NCBI RefSeq assembly: GCF_003057885.1
Contig: NZ_QAGK01000008.1
Location: 62,001 to 126,000 of the forward strand
Origin: Oceaniglobus ichthyenteri
GTDB taxonomy: Bacteria > Pseudomonadota > Alphaproteobacteria > Rhodobacterales > Rhodobacteraceae
Reading direction: 5' to 3'
Length of the DNA stretch: 64,000 nucleotides
How positions within the stretch are numbered: position 1 is the first letter of the stretch; each line of letters opens with the position of its first letter. Positions 43,925-52,394 of the stretch are shown here, piece after piece. The position numbers were made by a program, and so were the translations under genes. The notes under the pieces are model-generated. The model saw only the letters and a list, made by a program, of their open reading frames with translations, was not told the DNA's origin and did not search any database.

Positions 43925-44692
43925 TCAGGGCGTTTGTTCGTGTTTCAGGCGCTGCCGGGCCACGGATTCGTTTTGTTCGGCCTTGATCTGATTGGACAGG
44001 GCCGTGGCGATGAAATCAATATGGGTTTCCATTGCATCGCGCGCGGCAGACGGGGCGCGCGCCATCAGGGCCGCGTGAATGGCACGGTGTTGATCAAGCA
44101 GCATTTCGCGGGTCGTGCGCTGTTTGAACATGACCTGCCGGTTGTAAAACACGCCCTGGCGCAGAAGGTCAGACATGGAGCGCATCATATGCAGCATCAC
44201 GGTGTTATGGCTCGCCTCGATGATGGCAAGGTGAAAGGCGGCGTCAAGCTGTGCCTCGGTTTCGGAGTGGGCCTGGGCGTGGGCGGCTTCCATTTTGGTC
44301 AGGGTGGAATCGATCAGCCGCAGGTCGGTATCGGTGCCCAGCCGTGCCGCGCGTTCGGCGGCCAGCCCTTCAATATCGCGACGAAAGGCGAGATAATCAA
44401 ACACCGCTTCGGGGTGGGAATGAAACAGGCGGGCCAAAGCGGGGGGAAAGGTGGCGCTAAGATCTTGCGACACGAAAATCCCGGCACTGGCCCGGCTGGC
44501 AATCAGCCCCTGTTGTTGCAGTTGCGCCAGTGCCTCGCGCAGGGACGGGCGCGAAACCCCCAGTTTTTCGGCCAGATCCCGTTCAGACGGAAGCCGTTCG
44601 CCGGGGTGCAGGATGCCGCGCAGAATTAATAATTCGATCTGACGTACAACCGCATGGGATAGTTTTTCAGGCTGTATTTTTTCAAACGGCAT
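43925..44692 (-). CDS. FadR/GntR-family transcriptional regulator (PdhR/LldR-like)
   Basis: A 255-residue regulator. The winged HTH covers residues about 9-75, with GERLPSERDLAEKLGVSRPS and LREALAQLQQQGLIASRASA. The FCD ligand domain has FDYLAFRRDIEGLAAERAAR and the metal-binding histidines/aspartate (DAAFHLAIIEASHN; LDQHRAIHAALMAR; METHIDFI). This suggests a carboxylate ligand such as pyruvate, lactate or a related acid. A TGGTCA-N7-TGACCA palindrome lies 18 bases upstream of its start, pointing to autoregulation. Confidence 0.88.
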   Translation of the reverse strand: MPFEKIQPEKLSHAVVRQIELLILRGILHPGERLPSERDLAEKLGVSRPSLREALAQLQQQGLIASRASAGIFVSQDLSATFPPALARLFHSHPEAVFDYLAFRRDIEGLAAERAARLGTDTDLRLIDSTLTKMEAAHAQAHSETEAQLDAAFHLAIIEASHNTVMLHMMRSMSDLLRQGVFYNRQVMFKQRTTREMLLDQHRAIHAALMARAPSAARDAMETHIDFIATALSNQIKAEQNESVARQRLKHEQTP

Positions 44693-44710
44693 GGCGTGGC
44701 CCTATGGGAT

Positions 44711-44729
44711 TGGTCAAATCATATGACCA
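44711..44729. promoter_or_regulatory. Palindromic operator candidate of the FadR-type regulator
   Basis: TGGTCA (44711-44716), 7 bases, TGACCA (44724-44729). FadR/PdhR-type proteins bind sites of the form TGGTNNNACCA-like dyads. It sits in the 5' region of the regulator gene, between it and the terminator of the OmpA lipoprotein gene. Confidence 0.6.
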
Positions 44730-44748
44730 CCTTGGGGCGCAGACAAGC

Positions 44749-44775
44749 AAAAGGCCGGGACATGCCCCGGCCTTT
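44749..44775 (-). terminator. Terminator of the OmpA lipoprotein gene
   Basis: On the minus strand: AAAGGCCGGGGCATGTCCCGGCCTTTT; a 7-bp GC stem with a short loop and a T-run, 21 bases after the stop at 44797. Confidence 0.85.
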
Positions 44776-44796
44776 GTCACACGTTGGATCGCAAGA

Positions 44797-45450
44797 TCAG
44801 TTGGTCGGACGAATGATGATATCGACCCGACGGTTCTGTGCCCGTCCCTCAGCGGTGAGGTTTGACGACACCGGGCTGTCTTCGCCCATGCCAATGGCGC
44901 GCAGGCGCGATGATGAAACACCCTGGCTTGACAGGATCGATGTGACCGACTGTGCCCGGCGTTGTGACAAGTTCAGGTTATAGGACGACGCACCGGTGTT
45001 ATCGGTGTGACCCTGCACTTCGACAACCGAGTTGGGATAGCGGTTGAGGTTTGCAGCCAGAACGCCCAGATCGCCGCGCAGGCCCGACGATACGGTGGCG
45101 CTATCGGTAGCGAACAGGATGTCCTGTGGCATCCGCACCAACAGATCGTTGCCGCGGTTTACGACTTCGATCTGGCCGTTGCCAAAATCGTTGCGCAATT
45201 CTGCGGCCTGTTTGTCAAGGATGTTACCGACAATGGCACCGGCACCGGCACCCAGGGCTGCACCGATGGCAGCGTTTTTCAGACGGTCACTGCCGCTTTC
45301 GCGGGTGCCGCCCAAAACCGCGCCGATCGCGGCACCTGTCAACGCCCCACTGCGGGTGCGGTTCGGGTCACCCGTCATCGGATCGGTACAGGCGGTCAGG
45401 GCCAGCACGCCGATGCTGGCAGTCATTATGGCGAATCTTGATGTGGGCAT
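44797..45450 (-). CDS. OmpA-family outer-membrane lipoprotein (YiaD-like)
   Basis: A 217-residue protein. The signal peptide ends in lipobox LTAC (MPTSRFAIMTASIGVLALTA then C). Two glycine-zipper segments (GALTGAAIGAVLGGT and AAIGAALGAGAGAIVGNIL) precede an OmpA_C domain with VQGHTDNTGASSYNLNLSQR and GRAQNRRVDI. It is likely anchored in the outer membrane and bound to peptidoglycan. AGGA precedes ATG 45450. It has its own terminator. Confidence 0.88.
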   Translation of the reverse strand: MPTSRFAIMTASIGVLALTACTDPMTGDPNRTRSGALTGAAIGAVLGGTRESGSDRLKNAAIGAALGAGAGAIVGNILDKQAAELRNDFGNGQIEVVNRGNDLLVRMPQDILFATDSATVSSGLRGDLGVLAANLNRYPNSVVEVQGHTDNTGASSYNLNLSQRRAQSVTSILSSQGVSSSRLRAIGMGEDSPVSSNLTAEGRAQNRRVDIIIRPTN

Positions 45451-45562
45451 TGAATCCTCGCTCGAAATTATACACATCTCCAACGCGTTATATAGGGGAT
45501 CGGGTTCCTCTTCGCACGGGGAATTCTGCCATAGGCGGATCATCGCCGCGAATATTTCGCTG

Positions 45563-46408
45563 TTACAGCCCGGTTTGGGCCGATTCCCGCGCCAGGATCG
45601 CGCGTTTTACCGGCAACCCCCAGTGATAGCCCCCCAAACCCCCGGATTTGCGCAGGGCGCGGTGGCAGGGGATCAGCAGGCTGATCGGATTGCGCCCCAC
45701 GGCAGTCCCCACAGCGCGCACCGCTTTTGGGCTGCCGATGGCGCTGGCGATTTCGCCATAGGTGGTGACATGCCCGGTCGGGATTGCAACCAACGCCTCC
45801 CACACCTTTAATTGAAATGGTGCGCCAATGACAAAAAGCGGCGTCGCGTCGCGGTTTGGCGCGGCGCCAAAGGCCGACAAGGCCCAAGGGCGCAGCATGG
45901 CGGAATTTTCGGTAAACGTGGCCTTGGGCCAGCGGCGGGTCAGGTCAAGCATCGCGGCATCACGCCCGGTTTCGGCGGCAAAGCCGATGCCACAAATGCC
46001 CTTGGTCGTGCCCATCACCAAGGCCGGGCCAAAGGGCGAATCAAACCAGCCCCAGGAAATCGTCAGGCCCGCACCGTGACGGGCGAAATCTCCGGGGCTC
46101 ATCGCCTCCCATTTTATGAACATATCATGCAGGCGGGAATTGCCCGACAGACCGACGGATTGTGCGGTTTCCAGCGTCGTAAACCGGTCGCGCAGCAGGG
46201 TTTTGGCATGGCCAAGGCGCAGGAATTGTTGAAACCGTTTCGGCGAAATGCCGGCCCAGCGGGAAAATACCCGCTGAAAATGCGCCGGCGACAGGTTCAT
46301 TTCGCGCGCGATATCCTCAAGCGTGAGGGTTCCACCGTCTTCGCCGTCAAGCCGGTCAATCGCGCGGCGCATCAGCGGCCAGTAATAGCTGTGTTCGGGG
46401 TCTGTCAT
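45563..46408 (-). CDS. AraC-type HTH fused to O6-alkylguanine-DNA methyltransferase (Ada-like, without the zinc domain)
   Basis: A 281-residue fusion. The N-terminal AraC double HTH (LEDIAREMNLSPAHFQRVFS; RLGHAKTLLRDR) is followed by the Ogt domain, with the alkyl-acceptor cysteine C248 in LLIPCHRALRKSGGLGGYHW. E. coli Ada has an additional N-terminal Cys4 zinc domain that repairs phosphotriesters and triggers induction; it is absent here, because ATG 46408 directly opens the AraC part. It therefore repairs O6-methylguanine, but how it senses damage for regulation is unclear. Confidence 0.87.
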   Translation of the reverse strand: MTDPEHSYYWPLMRRAIDRLDGEDGGTLTLEDIAREMNLSPAHFQRVFSRWAGISPKRFQQFLRLGHAKTLLRDRFTTLETAQSVGLSGNSRLHDMFIKWEAMSPGDFARHGAGLTISWGWFDSPFGPALVMGTTKGICGIGFAAETGRDAAMLDLTRRWPKATFTENSAMLRPWALSAFGAAPNRDATPLFVIGAPFQLKVWEALVAIPTGHVTTYGEIASAIGSPKAVRAVGTAVGRNPISLLIPCHRALRKSGGLGGYHWGLPVKRAILARESAQTGL

Positions 46409-46499
46409 ATCGGGCCTTTCGTTGTGAAAACAGCTTAGGCCGATGATGCCCAAGGGGCGATCCGAATCATGCGGCAATGCATGGGGACCGGGCGGAATT

Positions 46500-46520
46500 G
46501 GATATTTTTAGCAAGAAAAA
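46500..46520. repeat. Dispersed intergenic element, family B copy (short)
   Basis: GGATATTTTTAGCAAGAAAA plus one more A. Here the GCCTCCGGCGG half is missing or diverged. It lies between the divergent ada-like and nth genes. Confidence 0.55.
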
Positions 46521-46562
46521 GCCGGGGCTTGCCCCAGATAGGCCCAAAGGGCATTAGGGGGC

Positions 46563-47207
46563 ATGGCAAAACAGCTTTCATATCCGGTGATTCACGAGAT
46601 TTTTTCACGGTTTCACGCCGCCGAGCCCGAGCCAAAGGGCGAATTGGACCATGTGAACCTGTTCACCCTGGTGGTCGCGGTTGCGCTGAGCGCGCAGGCC
46701 ACCGATGCCGGGGTCAACAAGGCGACGCGCGGGTTGTTCGCGGTGGCCGATACGCCCCAGGCGATGTTGGATCTGGGCGAAGAGGGCGTGATCGCACATA
46801 TCAAAACCATTGGCCTGTTTCGCAACAAGGCCAAGAATGTGATCAAGATGAGCCGCCTTTTGGTGGATGAGTTTGGCGGTGAGGTGCCCAGTTCGCGCGC
46901 CGCGCTGCAATCTTTGCCCGGAGTGGGGCGCAAGACCGCCAATGTGGTGTTGAACATGTGGTTCGGGATGCCGGCACAGGCGGTGGATACTCATATCTAT
47001 CGGTTGGGCAATCGCAGCGGCATCGCGCCGGGGCGCAACGTGGATGTGGTTGAGCGCGCAATTGAGGATAATATTCCTGCGCCGTTTCAACTTCATGCCC
47101 ACCACTGGATGATCCTGCATGGGCGCTATGTTTGTTTGGCGCGCAAACCGAAATGCGCGGCCTGTCTGATCAATGATTTATGCGCATATGAGGAAAAGAC
47201 CGAATGA
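46563..47207 (+). CDS. nth: Endonuclease III
   Basis: A 214-residue DNA glycosylase/AP lyase for oxidised pyrimidines. The helix-hairpin-helix is LPGVGRKTANVVLN with the catalytic lysine, and the catalytic aspartate is in AVDTHIYRLGNRSG. The iron-sulfur loop C-X6-C-X2-C-X5-C is complete (CLARKPKCAACLINDLC). It overlaps the adenosine kinase gene by 4 bases (ATGA). Confidence 0.95.
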   Translation: MAKQLSYPVIHEIFSRFHAAEPEPKGELDHVNLFTLVVAVALSAQATDAGVNKATRGLFAVADTPQAMLDLGEEGVIAHIKTIGLFRNKAKNVIKMSRLLVDEFGGEVPSSRAALQSLPGVGRKTANVVLNMWFGMPAQAVDTHIYRLGNRSGIAPGRNVDVVERAIEDNIPAPFQLHAHHWMILHGRYVCLARKPKCAACLINDLCAYEEKTE

Positions 47208-48196
47208 AAACGTTTCAGGTTGTCGGCATTGGCAATGCGATGGTGGATGTTCTGGCATCTTGCGATGATGGGTTTCTGGCCGAAAACGGCGTGGAAAAGG
47301 GCATCATGCAGTTGACCGATATGGCGCGCGGTGTTGAGCTCTATTCCAAAATCGGCCCGGCACAGGAAATCAGCGGCGGATCGGCGGCCAATACGATTGC
47401 CGGAATGGCGCATCTGGGCGGGCGCACCGCCTATGTGGGCAAGGTAAGGGATGATCAGTTGGGCGCGATCTTTGCCCATGATCTGCGCGCCCAGGGCGTG
47501 ATTTATGAAACCGCTTTGGCGGGGGCCGATGCAACCGATGAAACCGGGCGCTGTATCGTGTTGGTCACGCCCGATGGCGAACGGTCGATGAACACCTATC
47601 TGGGCGTGACCGAGTTTTTGACCCCCGATGATATCGACGAATCGCAGATGGCCGATGCCGAGTGGATTTATCTCGAAGGTTATCGGTTTGATGGGCCGGA
47701 AAGTCACGCCGCCTTTGCCAAGGCGATTGCCGCGTGCAAGGGCGCGGGTGGCAAGGTGTCGCTGACCCTGAGTGATCCGTTTTGCGTGGAACGCCACCGT
47801 GCCGCGTTCCGGGAAATGATCGATTCCCATGTGGATCTGTTGTTTTGCAACCGCGCCGAGATTCTTTCGATGTATGAAACCGATGATTTTGAGGCGGCCC
47901 TGGCCACGGCGGCGGGCGAGGTTGCGATGGTCGCCTGCACCGACAGCGAAAATGGCGCCCATATCATGGCCGAGGGGCAGCATTGGCATGTGCCCGCCAC
48001 CAAGGTGCAGATTGTCGATGCCACAGGGGCCGGTGATCTGTTTGCCGCTGCATTCCTCTGGGCGCTGACCTCGGGGCATTCTCCGCGCGATTGCGGCCGC
48101 GCGGGATGCATTGCCGCGGGCGAAGTGATCAGCCATATCGGTGCGCGCCCCGAGGCGGACTTGACCGCGTTGATGGCACAGGCGGGCCTGACCTAA
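47204..48196 (+). CDS. PfkB-family carbohydrate kinase, probable adenosine kinase
   Basis: A 330-residue ribokinase-fold enzyme. The N-terminal GIGNAMVDVLA and GGSAANTIAGMAHLGGRTAY are family motif 1. The C-terminal motif with the catalytic aspartate is DATGAGDLFAAAFLWAL. Length and sequence resemble the bacterial adenosine kinases of alphaproteobacteria; other sugar or nucleoside substrates remain possible. It is coupled to nth by overlap. Confidence 0.87.
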   Translation: MKTFQVVGIGNAMVDVLASCDDGFLAENGVEKGIMQLTDMARGVELYSKIGPAQEISGGSAANTIAGMAHLGGRTAYVGKVRDDQLGAIFAHDLRAQGVIYETALAGADATDETGRCIVLVTPDGERSMNTYLGVTEFLTPDDIDESQMADAEWIYLEGYRFDGPESHAAFAKAIAACKGAGGKVSLTLSDPFCVERHRAAFREMIDSHVDLLFCNRAEILSMYETDDFEAALATAAGEVAMVACTDSENGAHIMAEGQHWHVPATKVQIVDATGAGDLFAAAFLWALTSGHSPRDCGRAGCIAAGEVISHIGARPEADLTALMAQAGLT

Positions 48197-48278
48197 CCTC
48201 ATTTGTCATGTAAATTTCATTGCGAAATGCCCAGTTCGCGGTACTCTGAATCCATATTTAATGGGATTGGAGTGAGGA

Positions 48279-49076
48279 ATGACTGTTCTGAGCAAAGTTC
48301 GCCATTTGATCACCGCACTGATGGTGACAGGTATTTTCGCAGGGCCGCTGAGCGCGCAGATTTCGCGCCCGGCGGACGGAGTAGGCATCGGCGGCGGCGG
48401 CGAAGGTGCGTCTGTACCTGAACCAAATCCGGGGGCGGCCACACCGCCACGGATTCCCGGTTCGACGACGCCGCCCCCTGTACCGCCGCCGGTGACGCCC
48501 GCCAAACCCATTGCATATTTCGTGGTGATCAACGGTCAGCAGGCCGGGCCATTCAACGCTGAACAGTTGAAGGCAAAGGTCGCCAGCGGCGAATTGGTGC
48601 GTACATCTCTGGTTTGGACCGAAGGCATGCAAGATTGGGAAGAAGCCATAAAGGTGGCCGATCTGGCGCCGATCCTGGCCTCGACGCCCCCCAAACCAAA
48701 ATTTGATGCCGTGGCCTATCTGGCCGGCACCTGGCAAAACGATCCGCAGCAAATTCAGATTCCAAATGTCGGGCCTGGCACCGCCAATTCGCGCACTACT
48801 TATCGGCGCGATGGCACGTATTCGTATCTCAGCACGATTGATGTGATGATGCAGGGCTATCCCGTGCGTCAGACCATCACCAGCGAAGGCACCTTCACCG
48901 CCAAGGAACAAGGGCCAGGCCAGGTATTGGTCACGCCCAACGGGATGACGACATTCAGCATACCGGGCGAGCCGTCGCAGACGGTGGCCAACAATACGCC
49001 GTTTGTTCTGACGGTCATGGATGAAAACACCCTTGTCGACAATGCGGGCGTGCGCGCCCAACGTGTGGGCGGCTAA
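48279..49076 (+). CDS. Secreted protein with a GYF_2 (DUF4339) domain
   Basis: A 265-residue protein. The signal peptide (residues 1-26, LSAQ) is followed by a Gly- and Pro-rich linker (residues 30-75). The GYF_2 domain at 78-133 has YFVVINGQQAGPFNAEQLKA and W113/W120 (LVWTEGMQDWEEA). A C-terminal beta-rich domain (DAVAYLAGTWQNDPQQIQIP; TTYRRDGTYSYLSTIDVMMQ) resembles a lipocalin-like fold by pattern only. GYF_2 domains are protein-interaction modules and are usually cytoplasmic; an exported one is notable. Function unknown. Confidence 0.78.
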   Translation: MTVLSKVRHLITALMVTGIFAGPLSAQISRPADGVGIGGGGEGASVPEPNPGAATPPRIPGSTTPPPVPPPVTPAKPIAYFVVINGQQAGPFNAEQLKAKVASGELVRTSLVWTEGMQDWEEAIKVADLAPILASTPPKPKFDAVAYLAGTWQNDPQQIQIPNVGPGTANSRTTYRRDGTYSYLSTIDVMMQGYPVRQTITSEGTFTAKEQGPGQVLVTPNGMTTFSIPGEPSQTVANNTPFVLTVMDENTLVDNAGVRAQRVGG

Positions 49077-49107
49077 GCTGATCTTTTGATGCAGCCAACC
49101 CGCTGCA

Positions 49108-49926
49108 TCAATCGCCCAGTTTGGCGTGCACTTCTTCCAGATCAATCGCGCCGGTTGGCATCTTGTTGGCCGGATTTTCGAAATCGTACCGGAACAGTTG
49201 GAAATCTGCCTTATAGATTTCATACATCAGGTGCATCGACAGATCGTCGAAATAATCTTCGACCGGGTGGGCGCGTTTTGGCCCGTGGCCTTCGGATTCG
49301 TTGAACCGGGGGATATCGGTCAGGGATACGGGGTGCGGTGTTTGAACGGTATCCAGCACCGATTGCATGCCGTCATTAAACCGCTCGGTCCAGAAAATTT
49401 GATCATAGCGGCCACCGTTTACGATAATCGTGGAAATATGGCCCGACATGGCCGACCAATGGATGTCGGGATCCATTGGTTTGCGCCAGCGCACCGTGTC
49501 ACGCACAAACAACAAAAACCGGCGAAAGGATTTGATCTGATCAAATTCGTCCTGGCCCTCATCTCCGCCGACCTCGATTCCGTATTTCGCAACGAGCAGC
49601 GGCACCAGATTGCCGCGATAGCGTTTGCCATTGCGTTGAATGCCGCAAATCTTGTCAAAGAATGACGACAGAATGCGGGTATAGGGGTTGCGCACACAGG
49701 TGAAGGTGGGCGCGCTGTGGGTTTTCACCGCTTTGGTGATGATCGGTTTGCTGTCTTCAAACGCCCATTTGTGCAGCCCGGTCTGGGCATCGTGGATGTC
49801 ACCGTCGAAAAATGCGCCATGATCGCTGTAATACATGATCTGCCCGATGGTCGAACAGGCGCATTTGGGCACCACGCGATACACCATCGTTTCACTTTCG
49901 GTCATCCAGGTTCCAGGAAACCCCAT
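49108..49926 (-). CDS. Sulfotransferase family 2 protein
   Basis: A 272-residue enzyme. The 5'-phosphosulfate-binding site is VVPKCACSTIGQIMYY (residues about 19-34), and the 3'-phosphate-binding motif is CVRNPYTRILSSFFDK. This is the Sulfotransfer_2 (PF03567) pattern of carbohydrate O-sulfotransferases using PAPS. The start is ATG 49926 with AAGGAGG about 10 bases upstream. It is divergent from the glycosyltransferase gene. The likely substrate is a surface glycan (inference). Confidence 0.85.
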   Translation of the reverse strand: MGFPGTWMTESETMVYRVVPKCACSTIGQIMYYSDHGAFFDGDIHDAQTGLHKWAFEDSKPIITKAVKTHSAPTFTCVRNPYTRILSSFFDKICGIQRNGKRYRGNLVPLLVAKYGIEVGGDEGQDEFDQIKSFRRFLLFVRDTVRWRKPMDPDIHWSAMSGHISTIIVNGGRYDQIFWTERFNDGMQSVLDTVQTPHPVSLTDIPRFNESEGHGPKRAHPVEDYFDDLSMHLMYEIYKADFQLFRYDFENPANKMPTGAIDLEEVHAKLGD

Positions 49927-50073
49927 GGCTGATCTGCCTCCTTGCTTTTGGGGATTTATGTGGCAAACGCGCGCAAAAGCACAGAAAAATCCGCCGCTTG
50001 CGCACCGCCCCCCTGACTTTTGGCGCGAAGCGGTTAAAACAATCACAACCAAACCGAGTGTATCGTTTTCCCA

Positions 50074-51651
50074 ATGGCAAGAATCGCCTTCCTTCTTCTG
50101 TGTCACAAAGACCCGGATGCCGTTATCCAGCAGGCGCGCCGCCTGACCGCTGCGGGTGATTTCATGGCGATTCATTTCGATGCCCGCGCCGCCGCGCCGG
50201 ATTATCAGCGGATTTATGACGCGTTGAAGGATAACCCGAAGGTGGTGTTCGCCAAAAAGCGCATCAAATGTGGCTGGGGCGCGTGGAGCCTGGTGCAGGC
50301 AACATTATATGCGGTGCAGGCGGCGGTGGATGCGTTTCCGCGTGCGACGCATTTTTACATGCTGTCGGGCGATTGCATGGCAATCAAATCGGCCGAATAC
50401 GCGCACCGGTATCTGGATGATGACGATGCCGATTTTATCGAAAGCGTGGATTATTTTGAAAGTGATTGGATCAAGACCGGGTTCAAGGAAGAGCGCCTGA
50501 TCTATCGCCATTTCTTTAATGAACGCACCCACAGATGGTGGTTCTACACATCTTACGAAATGCAAAAGCGGCTGGGCCTGAAACGCGACGTTCCAAGTGA
50601 TTTGCAGATGATGATCGGGTCGCAATGGTGGTGTTTGCGCCGCCGCACCGTTGAGGCGGTGTTAGAGTTTTGCAGGCAACGCCCCGATGTGATGCGGTTT
50701 TTCCGCACGACATGGATTCCCGATGAGACGTTTTTTCAAACGATCGTGCGCCATCTGGTGCCGGAAACACAGATCAGATCGCGCACCCTGACATTTCTGG
50801 TGTTTTCCGATTACGGGATGCCGACGGTGTTTTACAACGATCATTATCATCTGCTGTTGGCGCAGGATTATCTGTTTGCCCGCAAGATCAGCCCAGAGGC
50901 GACGCAGCTGAAACAGCAATTGGCCGATCTTTACACGGCAAAAGATGTGACATTCGAAATCAGCAATGAAGGCCGCAGCCTGTTCAGATTTCTCACCGGG
51001 CGGGGCCGACAGGGGCGCAGGTTTGCGCCGCGGTTCTGGGAAACCGAATCGACCCTGGGGCGGGAACGCGAATTATTGATCGTGGTGTGCAAAAAGTGGC
51101 ACGTCGGCAAACGGCTGTTGAAGCGGATCAGTGATGTGGCGCGGATTCCTGCCATTGATTATCTGTTCGATGAACAGGATGCGCAGCTACCCGATTTGGG
51201 CGGGATCCAGCAAACGCTGGAAAAACGCACCCGTCACCGCCGGGCCCTGATGCGGATGCTGTTTGATTATTACGGATCGGACCGGCTGATCATTTGCCTT
51301 GATCCCGATAATCTGGATTTGTTGCGTGATTTTCAGAACGACCGCTCGACGACCCGCCTGATCGAGATCGAATGTGCGTTTTCCGATGCCTATCTGCTTG
51401 GCCACGCGAAACGGGTCGGTCTGGCGGGGGAACGCACGCCGCAGGGCACCATCAACACGTTGCTGCGCACGATCCGTGCCGACGTGAATCACGAAAGCGA
51501 TCTGTTGCGCGATGCGGGGTTCGAGAATTTTCAGATCATGCCGGAAACTGCGACAGCCGCCGAAAATGCCGCAGCTTTGGCGGCTTTTTTATCCATTCCC
51601 ATGGACAAGGCGATGCAGATTGCCCAAACCAAGGGTCTGTTTGAAGACTGA
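50074..51651 (+). CDS. Core-2/I-branching-type glycosyltransferase with C-terminal DUF5928-like region
   Basis: A 525-residue protein. The N-terminal 250 residues begin MARIAFLLLCHKDPDAVIQQ, then CGWGAWSLVQATLYAVQAAV, HFYMLSGDCMAIKSAEY and GSQWWCLRRRTVEAVLEF, the GT14 (beta-1,6-GlcNAc/xylosyltransferase) pattern. The C-terminal half has LLIVVCKKWHVGKRLLKRIS and LIIEC-like strands, possibly a second domain. No signal peptide, so it is cytoplasmic or peripheral. It is divergent from a sulfotransferase, suggesting joint action on one glycan. Confidence 0.8.
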   Translation: MARIAFLLLCHKDPDAVIQQARRLTAAGDFMAIHFDARAAAPDYQRIYDALKDNPKVVFAKKRIKCGWGAWSLVQATLYAVQAAVDAFPRATHFYMLSGDCMAIKSAEYAHRYLDDDDADFIESVDYFESDWIKTGFKEERLIYRHFFNERTHRWWFYTSYEMQKRLGLKRDVPSDLQMMIGSQWWCLRRRTVEAVLEFCRQRPDVMRFFRTTWIPDETFFQTIVRHLVPETQIRSRTLTFLVFSDYGMPTVFYNDHYHLLLAQDYLFARKISPEATQLKQQLADLYTAKDVTFEISNEGRSLFRFLTGRGRQGRRFAPRFWETESTLGRERELLIVVCKKWHVGKRLLKRISDVARIPAIDYLFDEQDAQLPDLGGIQQTLEKRTRHRRALMRMLFDYYGSDRLIICLDPDNLDLLRDFQNDRSTTRLIEIECAFSDAYLLGHAKRVGLAGERTPQGTINTLLRTIRADVNHESDLLRDAGFENFQIMPETATAAENAAALAAFLSIPMDKAMQIAQTKGLFED

Positions 51652-51669
51652 AATTCAAGGGGGTGACGC

Positions 51670-52050
51670 ATGGCCTATGTGTATGACGATCAGAATATCT
51701 TTGCTAAAATTCTGCGTGGGGAAATTCCGAACAATACGGTGATGGAAACCGACCACACTCTGGCGTTTCGTGATCTTCACCCCCAGGCGCCCGAACATGT
51801 GTTGGTGATTCCCAAGGGGGCCTATGTGTGTCACGATCATTTTGCGCTTGAAGCGAGCGAGGCCGAATTGGTTGATTTCATGCGCACCGCCGGGCGAATC
51901 TGTGCCGATCTGGGCGTACAGCCCGGCGAGGGCGGCGCAGGATACCGCACGATCAGCAATGCCGGGGTGAATGGATTGCAAGAGGTGCCCCATTACCACC
52001 TGCACATTCTGGCCGGTCGCCCGCTTGGCCCGTTGTTGGCAAAGGCCTGA
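51670..52050 (+). CDS. HIT-family (HINT-like) nucleotide-binding protein
   Basis: A 126-residue protein. It begins MAYVYDDQNIFAKILRGEIP, with the histidine triad HYHLHILAGRPL near residues 108-119 and SNAGVNGLQEVPHYH. HINT enzymes hydrolyse purine nucleoside phosphoramidates. A GGGGGTG-rich box precedes ATG 51670. It lies 18 bases after the glycosyltransferase. A hairpin repeat follows its stop. Confidence 0.92.
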   Translation: MAYVYDDQNIFAKILRGEIPNNTVMETDHTLAFRDLHPQAPEHVLVIPKGAYVCHDHFALEASEAELVDFMRTAGRICADLGVQPGEGGAGYRTISNAGVNGLQEVPHYHLHILAGRPLGPLLAKA

Positions 52051-52094
52051 CCAAACGGAGGCGCGCGCGGCGCGCCACACCATATCTTGTTTGG
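52051..52094 (+). repeat. Intergenic nested-hairpin repeat, family A copy 3
   Basis: Directly after the HIT gene stop (TGA 52048-52050). Outer arms CCAAAC (52051-52056) / GTTTGG (52089-52094), and inner stem GGCGCGC (52060-52066) / GCGCGCC (52070-52076). Compared with copy 2 at 4701, the inner stem is longer and the outer arm differs by a compensable base. Confidence 0.65.
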
Positions 52095-52197
52095 CGCGTG
52101 TGGGGGATGGTGCGCGCCACCGCCCTGTTCTGCCCTTGTCGGGGATGGGCGGATCGTTAGAATGCCACCAGCGAATTCAGCCGCAAAGGGATATGCG

Positions 52198-52374
52198 ATG
52201 AGCCACGAAGCGCCAGAAGTAGAAACCGTTTACAGCCGCCGGGTGGCCTGTGATGGGGGCGAGGGGGCGTTGGGCCATCCCCGGGTCTGGCTGCAGATCC
52301 CGCTCGATCCCGGTTGGGTTGAATGTGGATACTGCGACAAGCGGTATATTTTCGCCGGTGATGACGATCACTGA
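52198..52374 (+). CDS. Zinc-finger domain protein (zf-CHCC, NDUFS6-like)
   Basis: A 58-residue protein. [20 protein letters not shown] and [12 protein letters not shown] give Cys, His, Cys and Cys zinc ligands in the zf-CHCC order. The family includes the mitochondrial complex I subunit NDUFS6; bacterial members are small and may associate with complex I. AAAGGG lies 7 bases before ATG 52198. It lies between the HIT gene and polA. Confidence 0.85.
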   Translation: MSHEAPEVETVYSRRVACDGGEGALGHPRVWLQIPLDPGWVECGYCDKRYIFAGDDDH

Positions 52375-52394
52375 TCCTGCGGGAATCAATTTCG

